Below are positions 40,201 through 50,766 of a DNA stretch of 64,000 nt, piece after piece. Numbering within the stretch: the stretch's first letter is position 1; each line of letters starts with the position of its first letter. The notes beneath the pieces were generated by a model. It saw only the letters and a list, made by a program, of their open reading frames with translations, was not told the origin of the DNA and made no database searches. The stretch spans positions 165,947,498 to 166,011,497 of the forward strand of contig JAPWDM010000001.1 in the NCBI GenBank assembly GCA_035578155.1, in the 5' to 3' direction. Both the position numbers and the translations under genes were made by a program. The stretch comes from Brachynemurus nebulosus. Its lineage: Eukaryota; Arthropoda; Insecta; Neuroptera; Myrmeleontidae.

Positions 40201-43200
40201 GATTTCTTTCAAATCTGTGGCCACCATGCGTCAATTTCATTACTCGTAAAATTTACTGATCTTTTCTTTTCATTTGTGTCATTTATTATTTTAAATTTCT
40301 TTTTTTAATTTTATTTAATATATATTATAATAATTTTTTTCTTTATAGCGTTACTTCTATATAGGTTATGTTTGTAGCGTATATCGCGTATGAAGTATAT
40401 CCGGATACATACGGTTGGTAATTGGGTTGGTAAAATAGAGTTATTTTACCGACTTTTCCGGATACAGGTACATACATGTATTGAATGAAATGAGCAAATG
40501 ATTGACAACAGGTTCGCCAACACAAGCTTACTTAAACTTTCCTTTAAACTGTATTGTAAAACAGACACGAAGATAAACTGGGTTTAACTTTTAAACTAGG
40601 TTTAGTTAAGCTTAAGCTTAAACTCCGTTTGTAAAACCGGCCGTTAATGTCCAGCTTTAGCTGATACTTGAACACTCGATTTACTTTGCCATGTATGACC
40701 AATTCATTAACATGTTAATTAAAATTCACATAGTGTTTGAAAAATTGTCAAACTGGATCGACTGGAAATCGAACCCGGATCTCTTGGTTGCTAGCCAAGC
40801 GCCTTACCAATTAGGCTACCGAACCGCTCGTTCAAGTGCCATTCAATTGACACAATTAACAGGTACTAAAGCGTTTTTGTTAACTAATAGGTTTTTTATC
40901 ATAAGTGTTAGTGTTGAATGTAAATATATCTTTTATGTTATTCTGTTTTTTGATTTAAAAGTTGCTACCAACCTAAAAGAGAGTATCATATCATATTCAG
41001 ATTTGGTTATTTGCACATAATATAATGGTCTTATTCATTGTATAAAAATTTTAAAATTCTATAAATTCTATATGGTATTTATTCCATTTGATTTTAACTA
41101 CTTTAGAAGGAGCTTCAAGTCATTCTTAACATATCTTCCTCCTTTCTAAATTTATGTTTTATGTTTATATGTAAGATAAAATACGCACCCTATTTCAAAA
41201 TTACCCCATTTAGAAGTACAGGCTAAATAAGAATTATTTTACCACTTTTATTAGAAAACAGTGTCAACCGTGCAAAAGTTACTGCCATTTTCATTTTTTT
41301 TTTTTTTGTAAAAATATAATAAAAATCAATAAAAATAAACAATTTATTTGCTAGGTAAAAATTTGGAGACGTAGTTATGATATTCCTCCGCCACCTATGG
41401 ACTGCTCTAATAAATATTTTAAAGAAATAGTTGAAGATCCTCGCTATAAACATGATCCTACAAAAAGTAGGATGCCTTTATTCGAAAGTTTGAAAATGAC
41501 AATTGAACGAACTATGCCCTATTGGCAAAACAAAATAAGTAAAGACGTACGTTTTATTTTCATAATAAAATTATCGAATTTTAAAAAATGAATCTTTTCC
41601 TAGTTATTAGCCGGTAAGACAGTTTTAATCGCTGCCCATGGAAATAGTTTACGAGGACTTGTTAAACACATAGAAGATATTTCCGATGAAGGAATAATCA
41701 ATTTAAATTTACCAACTGGAATTCCCTTTCTATACGATTTAGACTGTAATTTAAAGCCATCGGGGTCAATGAGATTCTTAGGAGATCCAGAAACGGTGAA
41801 AAAAGCGATGGAATCAGTTGCCGCGCAAGGAAAAGCGAAATAATTTTAATACATTTAGTGTAAAAATTTTGTGATTATTATTATTTCAAAAAAGCTATAC
41901 ATACTTATCATCAATTCCTAAAATCCATCCAATAACTCTCCAGAAATGTACAAAGCCTTCTAGATCTTCTTGTGTCATATTGATACCTATCATTTTTGGT
42001 TTTGTAATAATAAATCCAAAAAATCCAAACTGAGTTAATGCCATGTCTCGCTGTGTTATTCGACCCGTATTATTTTTTGCACTTCGTCGACTAGCACTGT
42101 GATGTCGATATCTTACTTCTGCTAACGATCTCCACATTCTAAAATGTTTATATTTAAAAAAAAGCTACAATATAGTTTTAAGTTCTCCAAATTCGCTAAA
42201 AAATACTAAATACAATATTCGATTTCCAAGATAAACTTCTACGGCAATAAGTTTTTAAGGAGTCTCCACATTCTCGTCGAAGTAGGACGAGATTCCTCGT
42301 CGAAGTTCCTCGCTGAGGTTGGCCGAGGCATATGAATACTATTGTAACACCAACAACGAGGAACAACGAAGCGACCGTCTACACTCTCGTACTTCGGTCA
42401 ACTTCGCGAGAATGTGGATGCTCCTTTACAAGAACAGTATAAATAATATAAATTAAGACATATTGAATTGCGCATGAGCAGGGTATGAACAATTAGTTAT
42501 CTATAGTGCCCTTTTTAACCCCAGCTCTCGTTTATTTATAGGAAATGTAACTAGTTTTAAAAGAACAAGAAATGAAGTTAGAATCATAATTAACATATAA
42601 TTAAAAATTTCTGTGTCAGAACTTACGAAGATCCAGGACTAAAATCGTTTGCATACCATGAATGCATATGCAAAATTGTAGCAACATATCGTCGATATGC
42701 AGTTTCAACCGTTGAGGATTGTTTTGTAAATATTAAAATTTTTAGTATACTGGGTACTGCTAATACAGCAATGAGTCCTGCCAGTTTTCCAACAAACATG
42801 GCAAATATATTATCGTAATAAAACTGTTGGCCCCTAAAATATAAAAAATAAGATATAGCTAAATCTGAAATTTGCAAATAATATATTACTATATAAGGGA
42901 ACTAAGCAAAATTTACTCTAGTGAGTGAGTTTACAGCCTGAACGTAGCAAAACGGAGAGAGAGATATTACCCTCATTAGTACCTCATTGCTAGAGTAAAT
43001 CGTGCTTAAATAATAAACAAATATTTTACTTCGCAAAATACCACTTTTACTTTTGAAACTGTAACAATTTAAAAAATTTTCTTTCTTTGTAACCTTGTCT
43101 ATTAGTATTGTACTTATCACTGGCAGTAAAAAGTTCGACATTTTAAGACAAAAAAAAATTTCCATATGGTTTGTTTAACCCATTAACGCCCATGGTGAAA

Positions 43201-43707
43201 CTATTGTTTTAATTTTAGTTTTTTTCTAGATTAAATTAATAAAAATTAGGTAAAATTATAGAAAATGATGAAAACAAAAAATCAATTGAATAACTTCTAC
43301 ACGTGCACAGAGTCGTGTATGGTGGGCGGAATTGTCCTCAAGAGAGTCTTTTCACGCAGAATGTTAATTTGATAACACTTTGAAGTTACTTTTTTTTAAG
43401 TAGAATATGTTTTAAATAAAAAAGTCCATTTAATAGGTGTACACAAGCGTGTACGGTGGGCGCTAATGGGTTAAAAGGGTTAATAGTGAGAACCAGCGAT
43501 GTTAGACGGCAAGTCAGGGCAGTACAGTTGGTATTTTTAATAAAAAATTCGTCAAGTGCGTGTTTTTGACACGCACTAAGTAATGTCACCTCAGTGAAAG
43601 TGTTAATTGATGATTTTTTGGCTCGTTTTTTAAGTACAGTGAGAATACAGCCCTCTTGCGTTTATTCAATATATGCATGTACAACTCTATAATTATTATA
43701 TATTATA

Positions 43708-43744
<37 letters not shown>

Positions 43745-46700
43745 TTTTCCCCCACTATAATCACACAACGAGATTAATATGTCATCCTTCGGTGACATAA
43801 AAATTGGTACGCTAAAATTTGTTCTGATTTTTTCGAAGAAAATACATTTAACGAATTTATTAAGAAAATTATTATTATTATAATCTTATTTCATACTAAA
43901 TAGCGAGGTTATTTTACCAATGTCCAAATCTTGGTACTACTGCGTACTAAGATGATAGTTTTTTGGTACCTGGTACAGAGCCCTAAATACTGGTACGGGT
44001 ACCAAGAAATTGATACGTCTAACAACGCTGGTGAGAATTACTAAACTAAGTATACCAGTATCACTGCCACTGCTGCCGTTTATAGGGTCTATAGTTTAAG
44101 CTCAACCCCTTTAGTTTTAACGATGGATTTTAACATAATTATTTACATGCCCGCTGTTGTAGAAGGGGTGATATTAGTACCCTGTATATTGCAAAAAAGT
44201 ACAGTAAAGTAAGAGGTTGTTGCAATTCTTATCACATCCGGGCGTACAGACTAAACAACGCATTATTAGAAGTTGATTATCAGCGAGAACCGAGTCAAGT
44301 AATGCTGGTGCATATGAGAATGCAATAAAAGATATGGAAGTATAGGTAAGTAAGTATCCGATATAAAAAAAAAGAGTTTGAAAATGAAAACGTGATAAGG
44401 AATGCAAGAACGGATTTTATGGGAGCGGGTCAGAACGTTTTGAGCAGAGAGTGTGAACAGAGTTTTTTTGAAAGGAGTGAAGAGGAGATTCGCGTGTATT
44501 ATTTAGGGGGTTTATAGAAAGTTGTTTCGGGGTAAATTGAAGTAGCTAGTTAGTTGGGTTAAGTAGATCAAGAATTAGAAATACGTAAGGGAGAGGAAAT
44601 TTTGTAGAGTAAGTGAAATTTTTGTGAAAATTTTGGTGTTTGAAAACAGCGAACATACATCCCATCCTTCCGGCCGTCATTAGGGCTGGTGAGAATTCTT
44701 GTTAATCACCAGAAAGGTAGGTGGCTTTGTTGTGGTTTACCAGTTTAGTAACCTTGTAATTTTTGAAAAAAAAAAAATCATTTTTAACATTGTCAGCAGT
44801 TATATCGGGTTCGATTTGAGTTTATAAATAGTTATTAAAAGACTGCAATTTAGTATTTACCAGTTTATTAACTTTATAAATTTTTAATAATCATCTTTAA
44901 CATTGTAAGTAGTTATATCGAGTTCGATTTGAGTTTATAAATAGTTATTAAAAGACTGCAATTTAGTATTTACCAGTTATTAACTTTATAAATTTTTAAT
45001 GAACATTTTAACAGTGTAAGTAATTATATCGGGATTCGATTTGAGTTTAAAAATAGTTATTAAAATCTTGCGTTTTAGCATTTACCAGTTTATTAACTTT
45101 ATTAACTTTATAAATTTTTAATAAATACTTTTAACAGTGTAAGTAGTTATGTCGAGTTCGATTTGAGTTTATAAATAGTTATTCAAAGACTGCAATTTAG
45201 TATTTACCAGTTTATTAACTTTATAAATTTTTAATAATCATTTTTAACAGTGTAAGTAGTTATATCGAGTTTCGATTTGAGTTTACAAATAGGTACTAGA
45301 ATCCTGCCTTTTAGTATTTACCAGTTTATTAACTTTATTAACGTTATAAATTTTTAATAATCATTTTTAACAGTGTAAGTAGTTATATTGAGTTTCGATT
45401 TGAGTTTATAAATAGTTATTAAAATCCTGCGACTTAGTATTTACCAGTTTATTAACTTTATAAATTTTTAATAATCATCTTTAACATTGTAAGTAGTATA
45501 TCGAGTTTCGATTTGAGTTTGCAAATAGTTATTATAATCCTGCTATCTAGTATTTACAAGTTTATTAATTTAACAAATTTTGTTTATGTTCCTTTTAACA
45601 TTGTATGCAATAATACTGCGTTTTTCTATTTGAGTTTATGATTAATTATTATAATCCTGTTATGATTAATTATTATAATATAAGCTGTTAGTACTACAAA
45701 TTTATTGACTTTGCAATTTTTTTTTATATTCATTTTTAGCGTTACAAGCAGTTATATTGAGTTTTCTATTTGAGTTTATAATTAAACAGTAAAATTCTGC
45801 GATTTAATAAGTACAATATTATTGACCTTATAAATTTTTATATTCATTTTTAACATTGTATGCAATAACATTGCGTTTTTCTATTTGAGTTTATGATTAA
45901 TTATTATAATCCTGCTGTTAGTATTACACATTTTTTTGACTTTACAATTTTTTTTTAAAGTCATTTTTAGCATTACAAGCAGTTATATTGAGTTTTCTAT
46001 TTGAGTTTATAATTAAATAGTAAAATCCTACGATTTAATGTGTACAGTATTACTGACCTTATAATTTTTTTTATATTCATTTTTAACATTATATGCAATA
46101 ATAATGCGTCTTTCTATTTGTGTTTATGATGAATTATTATAATCCTGCTATTTAGTATTTATAAGATTATTGACTTGACAAATTTGTAATATTCATTTTT
46201 AGCGATACAAGCAGGTATATTGAGTTTTCGATTTTAGTTCATAATTAAATAGTAAAAGCCTGCGATTTAGTATTTACAAGATTATTGACTTTACGAATTT
46301 GTAATATTCATTTTTAACATTGCAAGTGAAACGGATAATTGGTGACAAGTAAACCCGGATTTACAGTGAAACCTTATTATAAATCAAAACATATACGTAG
46401 GTAAGGGAATCTTATTATATTAGATCCATATTACTGTTGAGGGTTAATTACTTTGATGCAACGTTTGTCCTGTGTATAATTGTAGATTATTATTTGATTT
46501 AATAAATTGATTTATTATTATTGGAAATTTTTACCCCTTAGTGTTTGTCTATTGGAATACCCTTTCCTCTCTAGCTTTCCCGAAAACCCTCACGACTACC
46601 CTATAGGAGTACGCTGTGAGCGCGACTACTAGGCTCGCGTCGAACCCCGTGTAGACAAAACCCCCCGCTCATCGTCTTCCCTCTAGACAGCCGCTCGTCT

Positions 46701-47039
46701 AGAGGGTGATCCCCAGTACGTCACCTGGGTGGGATTACCAGCTCTGTTACACTGTCATAGTAACCACAAATAATGAAAATAATACTCTACTGAACTTATA
46801 TTTGGTAAATACCGTTTACCTAATTGGTAATGTAAAAAATTAAATTTTCTTAATTACCTTCTAAATTTTTTTTCATCGTACCACTCAGGTTTTTCATGTT
46901 TTTCTGGATAGGAAATCGGTTGAGTTGTTTCATCACAGGCAACATCATCTATGTTAATTAATAAATTAAGATGTTCTTCTAGGGGAAGGACCACATCATC
47001 TAAAAATTTTGCATTTTTTTCAGTCAGCTGTAGTTCCAT
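36851..47039 (-). CDS. DUF2236 (mpaB-type ER-bound oxygenase) copy 2, four exons, intact
   Basis: Exons join on the minus strand as 47039-46858, 42833-42627, 42138-41905 and 37289-36851, giving 353 residues from an ATG at 47039 with no stop. Family blocks by residue: [11 protein letters not shown] about 52-63; a hydrophobic stretch about 70-95; [10 protein letters not shown] 139-148; [16 protein letters not shown] 153-168; [19 protein letters not shown] to about 210; a hydrophobic C-terminal segment about 325-345. PF09995 proteins are oxidative enzymes (fungal MpaB, latex-clearing protein); the animal substrate is unknown, and membrane association is inferred from the hydrophobic segments. 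A whole PGAM gene lies antisense inside the last intron. The start codon is supported by frame continuity only; an upstream exon joining at the TTTTTAG acceptor (47000) is possible. Confidence 0.85.
37493..37853. mobile_element. hAT-like MITE, CAGGGTGGCGAT ends
   Basis: CAGGGTGGCGATTGAAAACC at the left and GGTCGATCGCCACCCTG at the right, with internal TTCCCTGACT repeats on both strands. An 8-bp duplication is not clear. It lies in the DUF2236 copy 2 last intron. Confidence 0.7.
38740..38806 (+). CDS. PGAM-B exon 1
   Basis: [19 protein letters not shown] with His10. The donor is TGTG|GTAAGG. The ATG follows an A-rich leader. No upstream acceptor is obvious. Confidence 0.93.
38740..41843 (+). 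CDS. PGAM-B: phosphoglycerate mutase, canonical copy nested in the DUF2236 intron
   Basis: Exons 38740-38806, 38900-39162, 41355-41546 and 41604-41843 encode 253 residues, matching the family length. Catalytic features are RHGES at 9-13 (His10), SVLSRAVKT (Arg61), [18 protein letters not shown] (Glu88), [22 protein letters not shown] (His186), [13 protein letters not shown] and the normal AAQGKAK tail. The gene would act in cytosolic glycolysis and gluconeogenesis. It lies wholly in the last intron of the opposite-strand DUF2236 gene. Its stop codon is only 61 bp from the edge of that gene's third exon, so its 3' UTR probably runs antisense into the exon. It is more canonical than PGAM-A and is the better candidate for the housekeeping enzyme. 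Introns shared with PGAM-A exclude retroposition. Confidence 0.95.
38900..39162 (+). CDS. PGAM-B exon 2
   Basis: [20 protein letters not shown] through [20 protein letters not shown]. Donor CAG|GTGAAG. Confidence 0.95.
39213..39370. mobile_element. TTAA MITE, CACTTTCATTGC ends
   Basis: CACTTTCATTGCTAGG and GGCAATGAAAGTG flanked by TTAA (39209-39212, 39371-39374), with inner CGATAT/ATATCG pairs. It lies in PGAM-B intron 2. Confidence 0.75.
39717..40643. mobile_element. Harbinger-like element, CGGCCGGTTTTACAAAC ends, TTA duplication
   Basis: CGGCCGGTTTTACAAACCGA and GTTTGTAAAACCGGCCG flanked by TTA on both sides. Subterminal TTTAAACTNAGTTTA motifs recur. Inner sequence near 39985-40100 resembles the hAT-like element at 37493. 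No transposase frame. Confidence 0.75.
40754..40825 (-). tRNA. tRNA-like gene or tRNA-derived SINE head (anticodon AGC by position)
   Basis: On the minus strand a 72-nt cloverleaf can be folded: acceptor stem 6 of 7 pairs, D arm with A-box TAGCCTAATTGG, a perfect five-pair anticodon stem CTTGG/CCAAG around CTAGCAA, a four-base variable loop, and a T arm with B-box GGTTCGATTTC. There is one acceptor mismatch and one T-stem mismatch, and no CCA. AGC would be alanine. The mismatches and location inside PGAM-B intron 2 favour a decayed tRNA or SINE head over a working gene. Confidence 0.5.
41355..41546 (+). CDS. PGAM-B exon 3
   Basis: [20 protein letters not shown] to YWQNKISKD. Acceptor TTTGCTAG, donor GAC|GTACGT. 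Confidence 0.94.
41604..41843 (+). CDS. PGAM-B exon 4
   Basis: [20 protein letters not shown] to the canonical VAAQGKAK and TAA. No AATAAA lies before the antisense DUF2236 exon begins. Confidence 0.95.
   Translation, partial: LLAGKTVLIAAHGNSLRGLVKHIEDISDEGIINLNLPTGIPFLYDLDCNLKPSGSMRFLGDPETVKKAMESVAAQGKAK
41905..42138 (-). CDS. DUF2236 copy 2, third exon
   Basis: [18 protein letters not shown] to GWILGIDD. Donor GATAA|GTATGT on the minus strand. Same 234 bp as copy 1. Confidence 0.93.
42258..42425. mobile_element. Harbinger-like MITE, TTA duplication, unit 2 only
   Basis: AGGAGTCTCCACATTCTCG and CGAGAATGTGGATGCTCCT flanked by TTA. In unit 1 (about 20847, GTTTTTACAAGAAC) the site is empty, so it inserted after duplication. 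Confidence 0.82.
42627..42833 (-). CDS. DUF2236 copy 2, second exon
   Basis: [20 protein letters not shown], a hydrophobic run, then [19 protein letters not shown] and DFSPGSS. Same 207 bp as copy 1. Confidence 0.93.
43066..43483. mobile_element. TTAA element fragment split by a second TTAA element
   Basis: 43066-43178 and 43471-43483 read as one right part of the CYCTTTTAAA family (TCCATATGGTTTGTTTAA | AAGGGTTAA). Between them, 43179-43470 begins CCCATTAACGCCCA and ends GGGCGCTAATGGG, bounded by TTAA: a second TTAA element landed in the TTAA at the edge of the first. Confidence 0.7.
43494..44030. mobile_element. hAT-like element, CAGCGATGTTAGAC ends
   Basis: CAGCGATGTTAGACGG and CGTCTAACAACGCTG flanked by GTGAGAAC / GTGAGAAT (7 of 8 match). 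It holds a clean (ATT)n tract at about 43711-43742. The site lies in the first DUF2236 intron and is not occupied in unit 1. Confidence 0.7.
43711..43742. repeat. (ATT)n microsatellite
   Basis: About ten ATT units inside the hAT-like element. Confidence 0.9.
44166..46740 (+). mobile_element. Large insertion in unit 2 with internal minisatellite, LTR-like ends possible
   Basis: In unit 1, CCCGCTGTTATAGTAACCAC is continuous (about 22567). Here CTGTTGTAG and CTGTCATAG flank about 2.57 kb, which may be an imperfect 9-bp duplication. The left end is AAGGGGTGATATTAG, the right end GCTCTGTTACA. The right 350 bp is GC-richer than the surroundings (CCCGAAAACCCTCACGACTACC; GTAGACAAAACCCC). No protein is recognised. 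The class is uncertain; a solo LTR-like or other retroelement remnant is possible. Confidence 0.5.
44740..46330 (+). repeat. Minisatellite, unit about 112-125 bp, about 13 copies
   Basis: Units contain AGTATTTACCAGTTTATTAA, ATAAATTTTTAATAATCATT, TAACATTGTAAGTAGTTATA and CGATTTGAGTTTATAAATAG. Early copies are near identical (starts at about 44851, 44964, 45076), and later ones diverge (TGCAATAATA...TTTTTCTATTTGAG), suggesting growth from the left. Confidence 0.85.
46858..47039 (-). CDS. DUF2236 copy 2, first recognised exon
   Basis: [20 protein letters not shown] to [10 protein letters not shown], donor AGAAG|GTAATT. The ATG is followed by an open frame into the family homology. Confidence 0.82.
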
Positions 47040-47197
47040 TCAATTTAGAAAACTATTTGATACAACATCAAATTAAATTAAAATATAAATATATTAAATC
47101 ATTAGCAAATAAATCAAATTCTGGTAGCAAAAAGGTTTTTGAAATTGGTGCCAAACCAGCTGATCTACATTTAAGGTTACCAGAAAGTTCTAACAAG
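47024..47197 (+). CDS. Unrecognised + strand exon (unit 2 copy)
   Basis: After TTTTTTTCAG the frame [20 protein letters not shown] continues with YIKSLANKSNSGSKKVFEIG and AKPADLHLRLPE, then runs into inserted repeat DNA. The unit 1 copy preserves the KKVFE..AKP..LHL part in the same frame and adds a C-terminus. The first 16 bases overlap the start of the opposite-strand DUF2236 exon. I do not recognise the family. The 3' remainder of the exon seems to be displaced to about 54190. Probably a broken terminal exon. Confidence 0.4.
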
Positions 47198-47470
47198 AGC
47201 GGGTGCAAGGGGGGATCAAGGGGTCATGACCACCCTCCCACCCCCCGATAATTAAAAATATACACTATATAGGTATTATTTAATTTCAAACACCACATCC
47301 GTAAATTTGACCAGTTGACGTTTTTTTTTTAGTTGTCTGTGGTATAAAAGGAGTTCAATTTACTATTTTTTTGTTAATTTTGTTTCAGAAATTTTTTTAG
47401 TCCTATTATTTTTCGCGTAACCCCTCCCCACCAAGAAGCTCGGCTGAATACGCCACTGAGTCCTAACTAC
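47198..47470. other. Insertion with GCGGGTGCAAGGGG start
   Basis: Starts AGCGGGTGCAAGGGGGGATC with C/G-rich ends typical of a transposon end, and finishes near CGGCTGAATACGCCACTGAG. No coding capacity. It interrupts the unrecognised exon. Confidence 0.45.
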
Positions 47471-47481
47471 TACATAATGCG

Positions 47482-47532
47482 GTGTTTTAAATGTAGTTCA
47501 GTTGGCTTGGCACTAAATTTAAAAGCTGTCAT
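47482..47532 (-). pseudogene. Inverted fragment of the unrecognised exon
   Basis: On the minus strand the sequence resembles the KKVFEVSAKPTELHL region of the 23425-23592 frame (AGTGCCAAGCCAACTGAACT, CATTTAAAACA). A third, inverted piece just beyond the direct copy suggests local rearrangement. Confidence 0.5.
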
Positions 47533-47759
47533 ATTTAATTATATGTCAAATATAAGTATTTGTATCGCATTAATGAAAAAATTTTATACATATGTTTTAA
47601 TTTATGGCGTAATTATTTGATACTATTCAGTGTTTTTATTCTGAAGTCGGTTTTATTTTTATTTTTTAAGTTTTATATCAAAATTCAATAGTAGCAACAT
47701 GTGAGTAGTCTTTCAAAAAAAAAAAAAGAGAAAGGGACAGGAAAAGTCAGTTTGATTTT

Positions 47760-48085
47760 AAAATTACTTTTTGCGAAATTAACCCCCAACCACCCCTGTT
47801 GATGTAATTTGAACAAATTGCATATCAATAGATAGCGCTTTAAAAAAGAGCAATATCGCCAATTTAAACTTTTGCTCTATCTTTTACTGTTTTCAAGATA
47901 TTTGAAAAATTAAATTTTTACCCCTTTTTTGAAGGGCGATTTCACTCCTTCAAACTGTTTTTCCGTAGATACGTGTCGCTTAGAAAAATACGTGTCGCTT
48001 AATTTTTAGTGTTCTACAATATATTTAAGTTTCATCAAAATCGATAGGTCCGGCCTCGGGACCTTTACTTGTAAGAGAAATACAG
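47760..48085. repeat. Single arm of the CCCGAGGCCGGACC repeat
   Basis: Matches the right arm of the palindrome at 50767-52409 (CAACCACCCCTGTTGATGTA, TTTGCTCTATC, CCGGCCTCGGGACC). Another short piece is at 62150-62260. Confidence 0.75.
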
Positions 48086-48794
48086 AAAATTCGTACACTG
48101 TTACCATCTAGTGTCAGTTTAAAATAAAAATTAGAGTCTGCTAAAATAAACAAATTGAAAAATTTTCTTACTTTTCAATAATTTATATAATAAAATATGA
48201 TTAATAACCGTATAAATTACGTAACATAATGGAGTATCTACTTAATAAATTTCTAACACTGACTGACTGACAGACAACGCACAGCTCAAACTGTTTGGTT
48301 TAGAAGGATGAAATTTTATACAGGAGTTCCTTATATAATGTAGGTGAGCACTAAGAAAGGATTTTTGAAAATTCATTCCCTAGTGGCTTAAATAGAGGAT
48401 GAAAATTTGTATGAAAATTCGTCATTTTTGAAGTTAGACATATTGTATAAGAGTATGTTACTATATGGCTATTAAAATAAATAACATTTAATAAATCTTT
48501 GACACTGACTGACATCCTGAGATGCTGAGATGTTGCCGATGGTAAATCCCATCAGATCGGTATACGGATAGTTAATTATAATTTATTAATATTAGAATAC
48601 TGGGAGCGATTTTTTAAGGGGGGTATTCTAGTTTGTAGATAATAAACAAATATTTTACTTCGCAAAAATACCACTTTTATTTTGAAACTGTGACAATATT
48701 GTTTCGAACCGTCAGTTCATTTTCAAACAGTTCATTTGAACTGTTCATTTGTTTCGAACCGTCAGTTCATTTTCTGTTTGTTGTTCAACTTCAG

Positions 48795-48862
48795 TTCTGG
48801 CAAGCCTATTTGACTCAACCCCGGCCGGGTCAAGTCGAATAGGCTTGCCAGAACTGAATTTC
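48795..48862. repeat. Strong hairpin
   Basis: CTTCAGTTCTGGCAAGCCTA...GACTCAACC pairs with GGGTCAAGTC...TAGGCTTGCCAGAACTGAA around CCCCGGCC. Follows two copies of GTTTCGAACCGTCAGTTCAT. Confidence 0.7.
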
Positions 48863-49848
48863 TGTGTAGAGTAAGTATCCAAGATTCTATCTTCTTAATT
48901 TAACGCGTGTTGAAATGACCATCGCAAATCGGCCAGTAGCTCTTGGTCTATAATCTATTTGAAAATAAAAAGACACTAATGTAGCTATGTTCAGGCCATA
49001 TAACCTTTATTACGTCACATAAGCGCTCTTGAACTATCGGCCTGTTATCGGTTCTAAGTTTGAAAATTTATTTTTAATTTAATATAACTTCTTAATTATT
49101 ATGTTTAAAAAAAATAAAAAGTTTTCTTATAAAACTTATATATGATCTTTCCATTTATAACAAAAAATTTTTTTTTTCAAAAATCTGATTGTAATTTACG
49201 TTCAGTTTCATTTCAATAAAAATAAAAATCTCATGGAACGGACTTCTTCGCGCGACAAAATCCAAACAAAATTGGATCTGTTCGCATGTCGCAATTATAC
49301 GCACGGAAACGGACGAACGACACGCTTTCAATGAACGAGGATGTATAACTTCACAGCTGTTTGGATCGTTCCTCCGTTTTTTGCGTATTCGTGCGAATTA
49401 AATATCGCATGTTTCCGCATCCAAAGGACGATCAGCCTAACGCTGATCACTGGCTACACGGGCATTTTTTAACGCCTATTTTTTAGCGAAAATCAACGCG
49501 AAATTTTTTAACGCTGATCCGCGGGTATACGAGCGATAAATAACGCCATTAGTGCTTTTGAACTTCAAGAATAGTTCACTGTCGACAAATTTCATTTTAA
49601 TATTTATTGTGTTACATATGGGGTATGATATGGTGTTTGGCGGTACTAGCGTTATTTGTCGCTCGTGTAACCAGCCAGATGTGCCACACCCATTTTTTAT
49701 CGCCGCATAGGCTTGCACCGGCCAGATCCATCTTCTGGCGTTATGACTTTGAAAACGCGTGTGTCTTTCCAGACTGAGCGATAATTTCCGCTACGTGTAG
49801 CCACTTTAATTCATATCAATGTTGCCCATATTTCTAGCGTTATTTAAC

Positions 49849-50447
49849 CAGGGCTGGGAACAATTTAAAATGATTTCATTTTAAGTATTAAATTAAATTA
49901 CAAAATGGCAATTTGCATTTTCTATTTTAAATAATTTCGGTCAAACCATTTTCCATTTTGTATTTAAATTGGAAATTTGAATCCATTTTACATTTAAAAT
50001 GAAAATGCATGTACACTCAAATTTATGTGTATATGTTTATGACTCATATTAATCATAGAACTCGAATTGAACGCAGTCTAACAAACTGTAAGTTAAATGT
50101 AAGTTGATTCAATTGACTCAAATTTTTCATAACTCGAGTTCCAATGTCACTTGAGTTAAATTTGTACTAAAGTTGCAGTTCTCTCAAGTCAAATTTTTCT
50201 GACTCAAGTTGTGTGCTATTATCTTTAAGACACGTCGATAAGAAATGTTTTGGTATTTCGAATAGATGATTTTCATAATTTAGAAGTCGCAGTTGTAGCG
50301 TAGTCAAGGTTGAATTAAATTTTACAATATTTTTAAGTAACAATATTTCAAGAGTTAAATTTCGCTTTCATATCATGCAAACTTTATAAAATTTTCTCAA
50401 AGAACTGCCCTTATTTGATTTCAGTACGTTTGACATTTTCTTAACGT

Positions 50448-50498
<51 letters not shown>

Positions 50499-50702
50499 GG
50501 TAGGTAAACCAAGATAAAAAATTTATAGAATAAATTTAAAGTAAAAAAAGCATTTTGCATTTTATAATCCATTTTAAATAGCTATTTTCTATTTTAAATA
50601 TGCTTAGCAAAACCATTTTCCAATTTGTATTTTAAATGAATTTTTGGAAACCATTTTCTATTTTTTTTAAATGGTTTCTATGAACCATTTTTCCCAGCCC
50701 TG
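49849..50702. mobile_element. hAT MITE, CAGGGCTGGGAA family, second copy
   Basis: Flanked by TATTTAAC at 49841-49848 and 50703-50710. Same ends and CATTTTAAATA interior as 32085-32828. Contains a T tract near 50446-50491. Confidence 0.87.
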
Positions 50703-50766
50703 TATTTAACGCCTAGTTTTGAGCGTTAAATAACGCTAGAAATATAAGCAACATTGATATGAATCT

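Noticed and set aside
44740..46330. CRISPR-like array
   Set aside because: Units are 112-125 bp direct repeats without constant-length unique spacers; this is a minisatellite in an animal genome.
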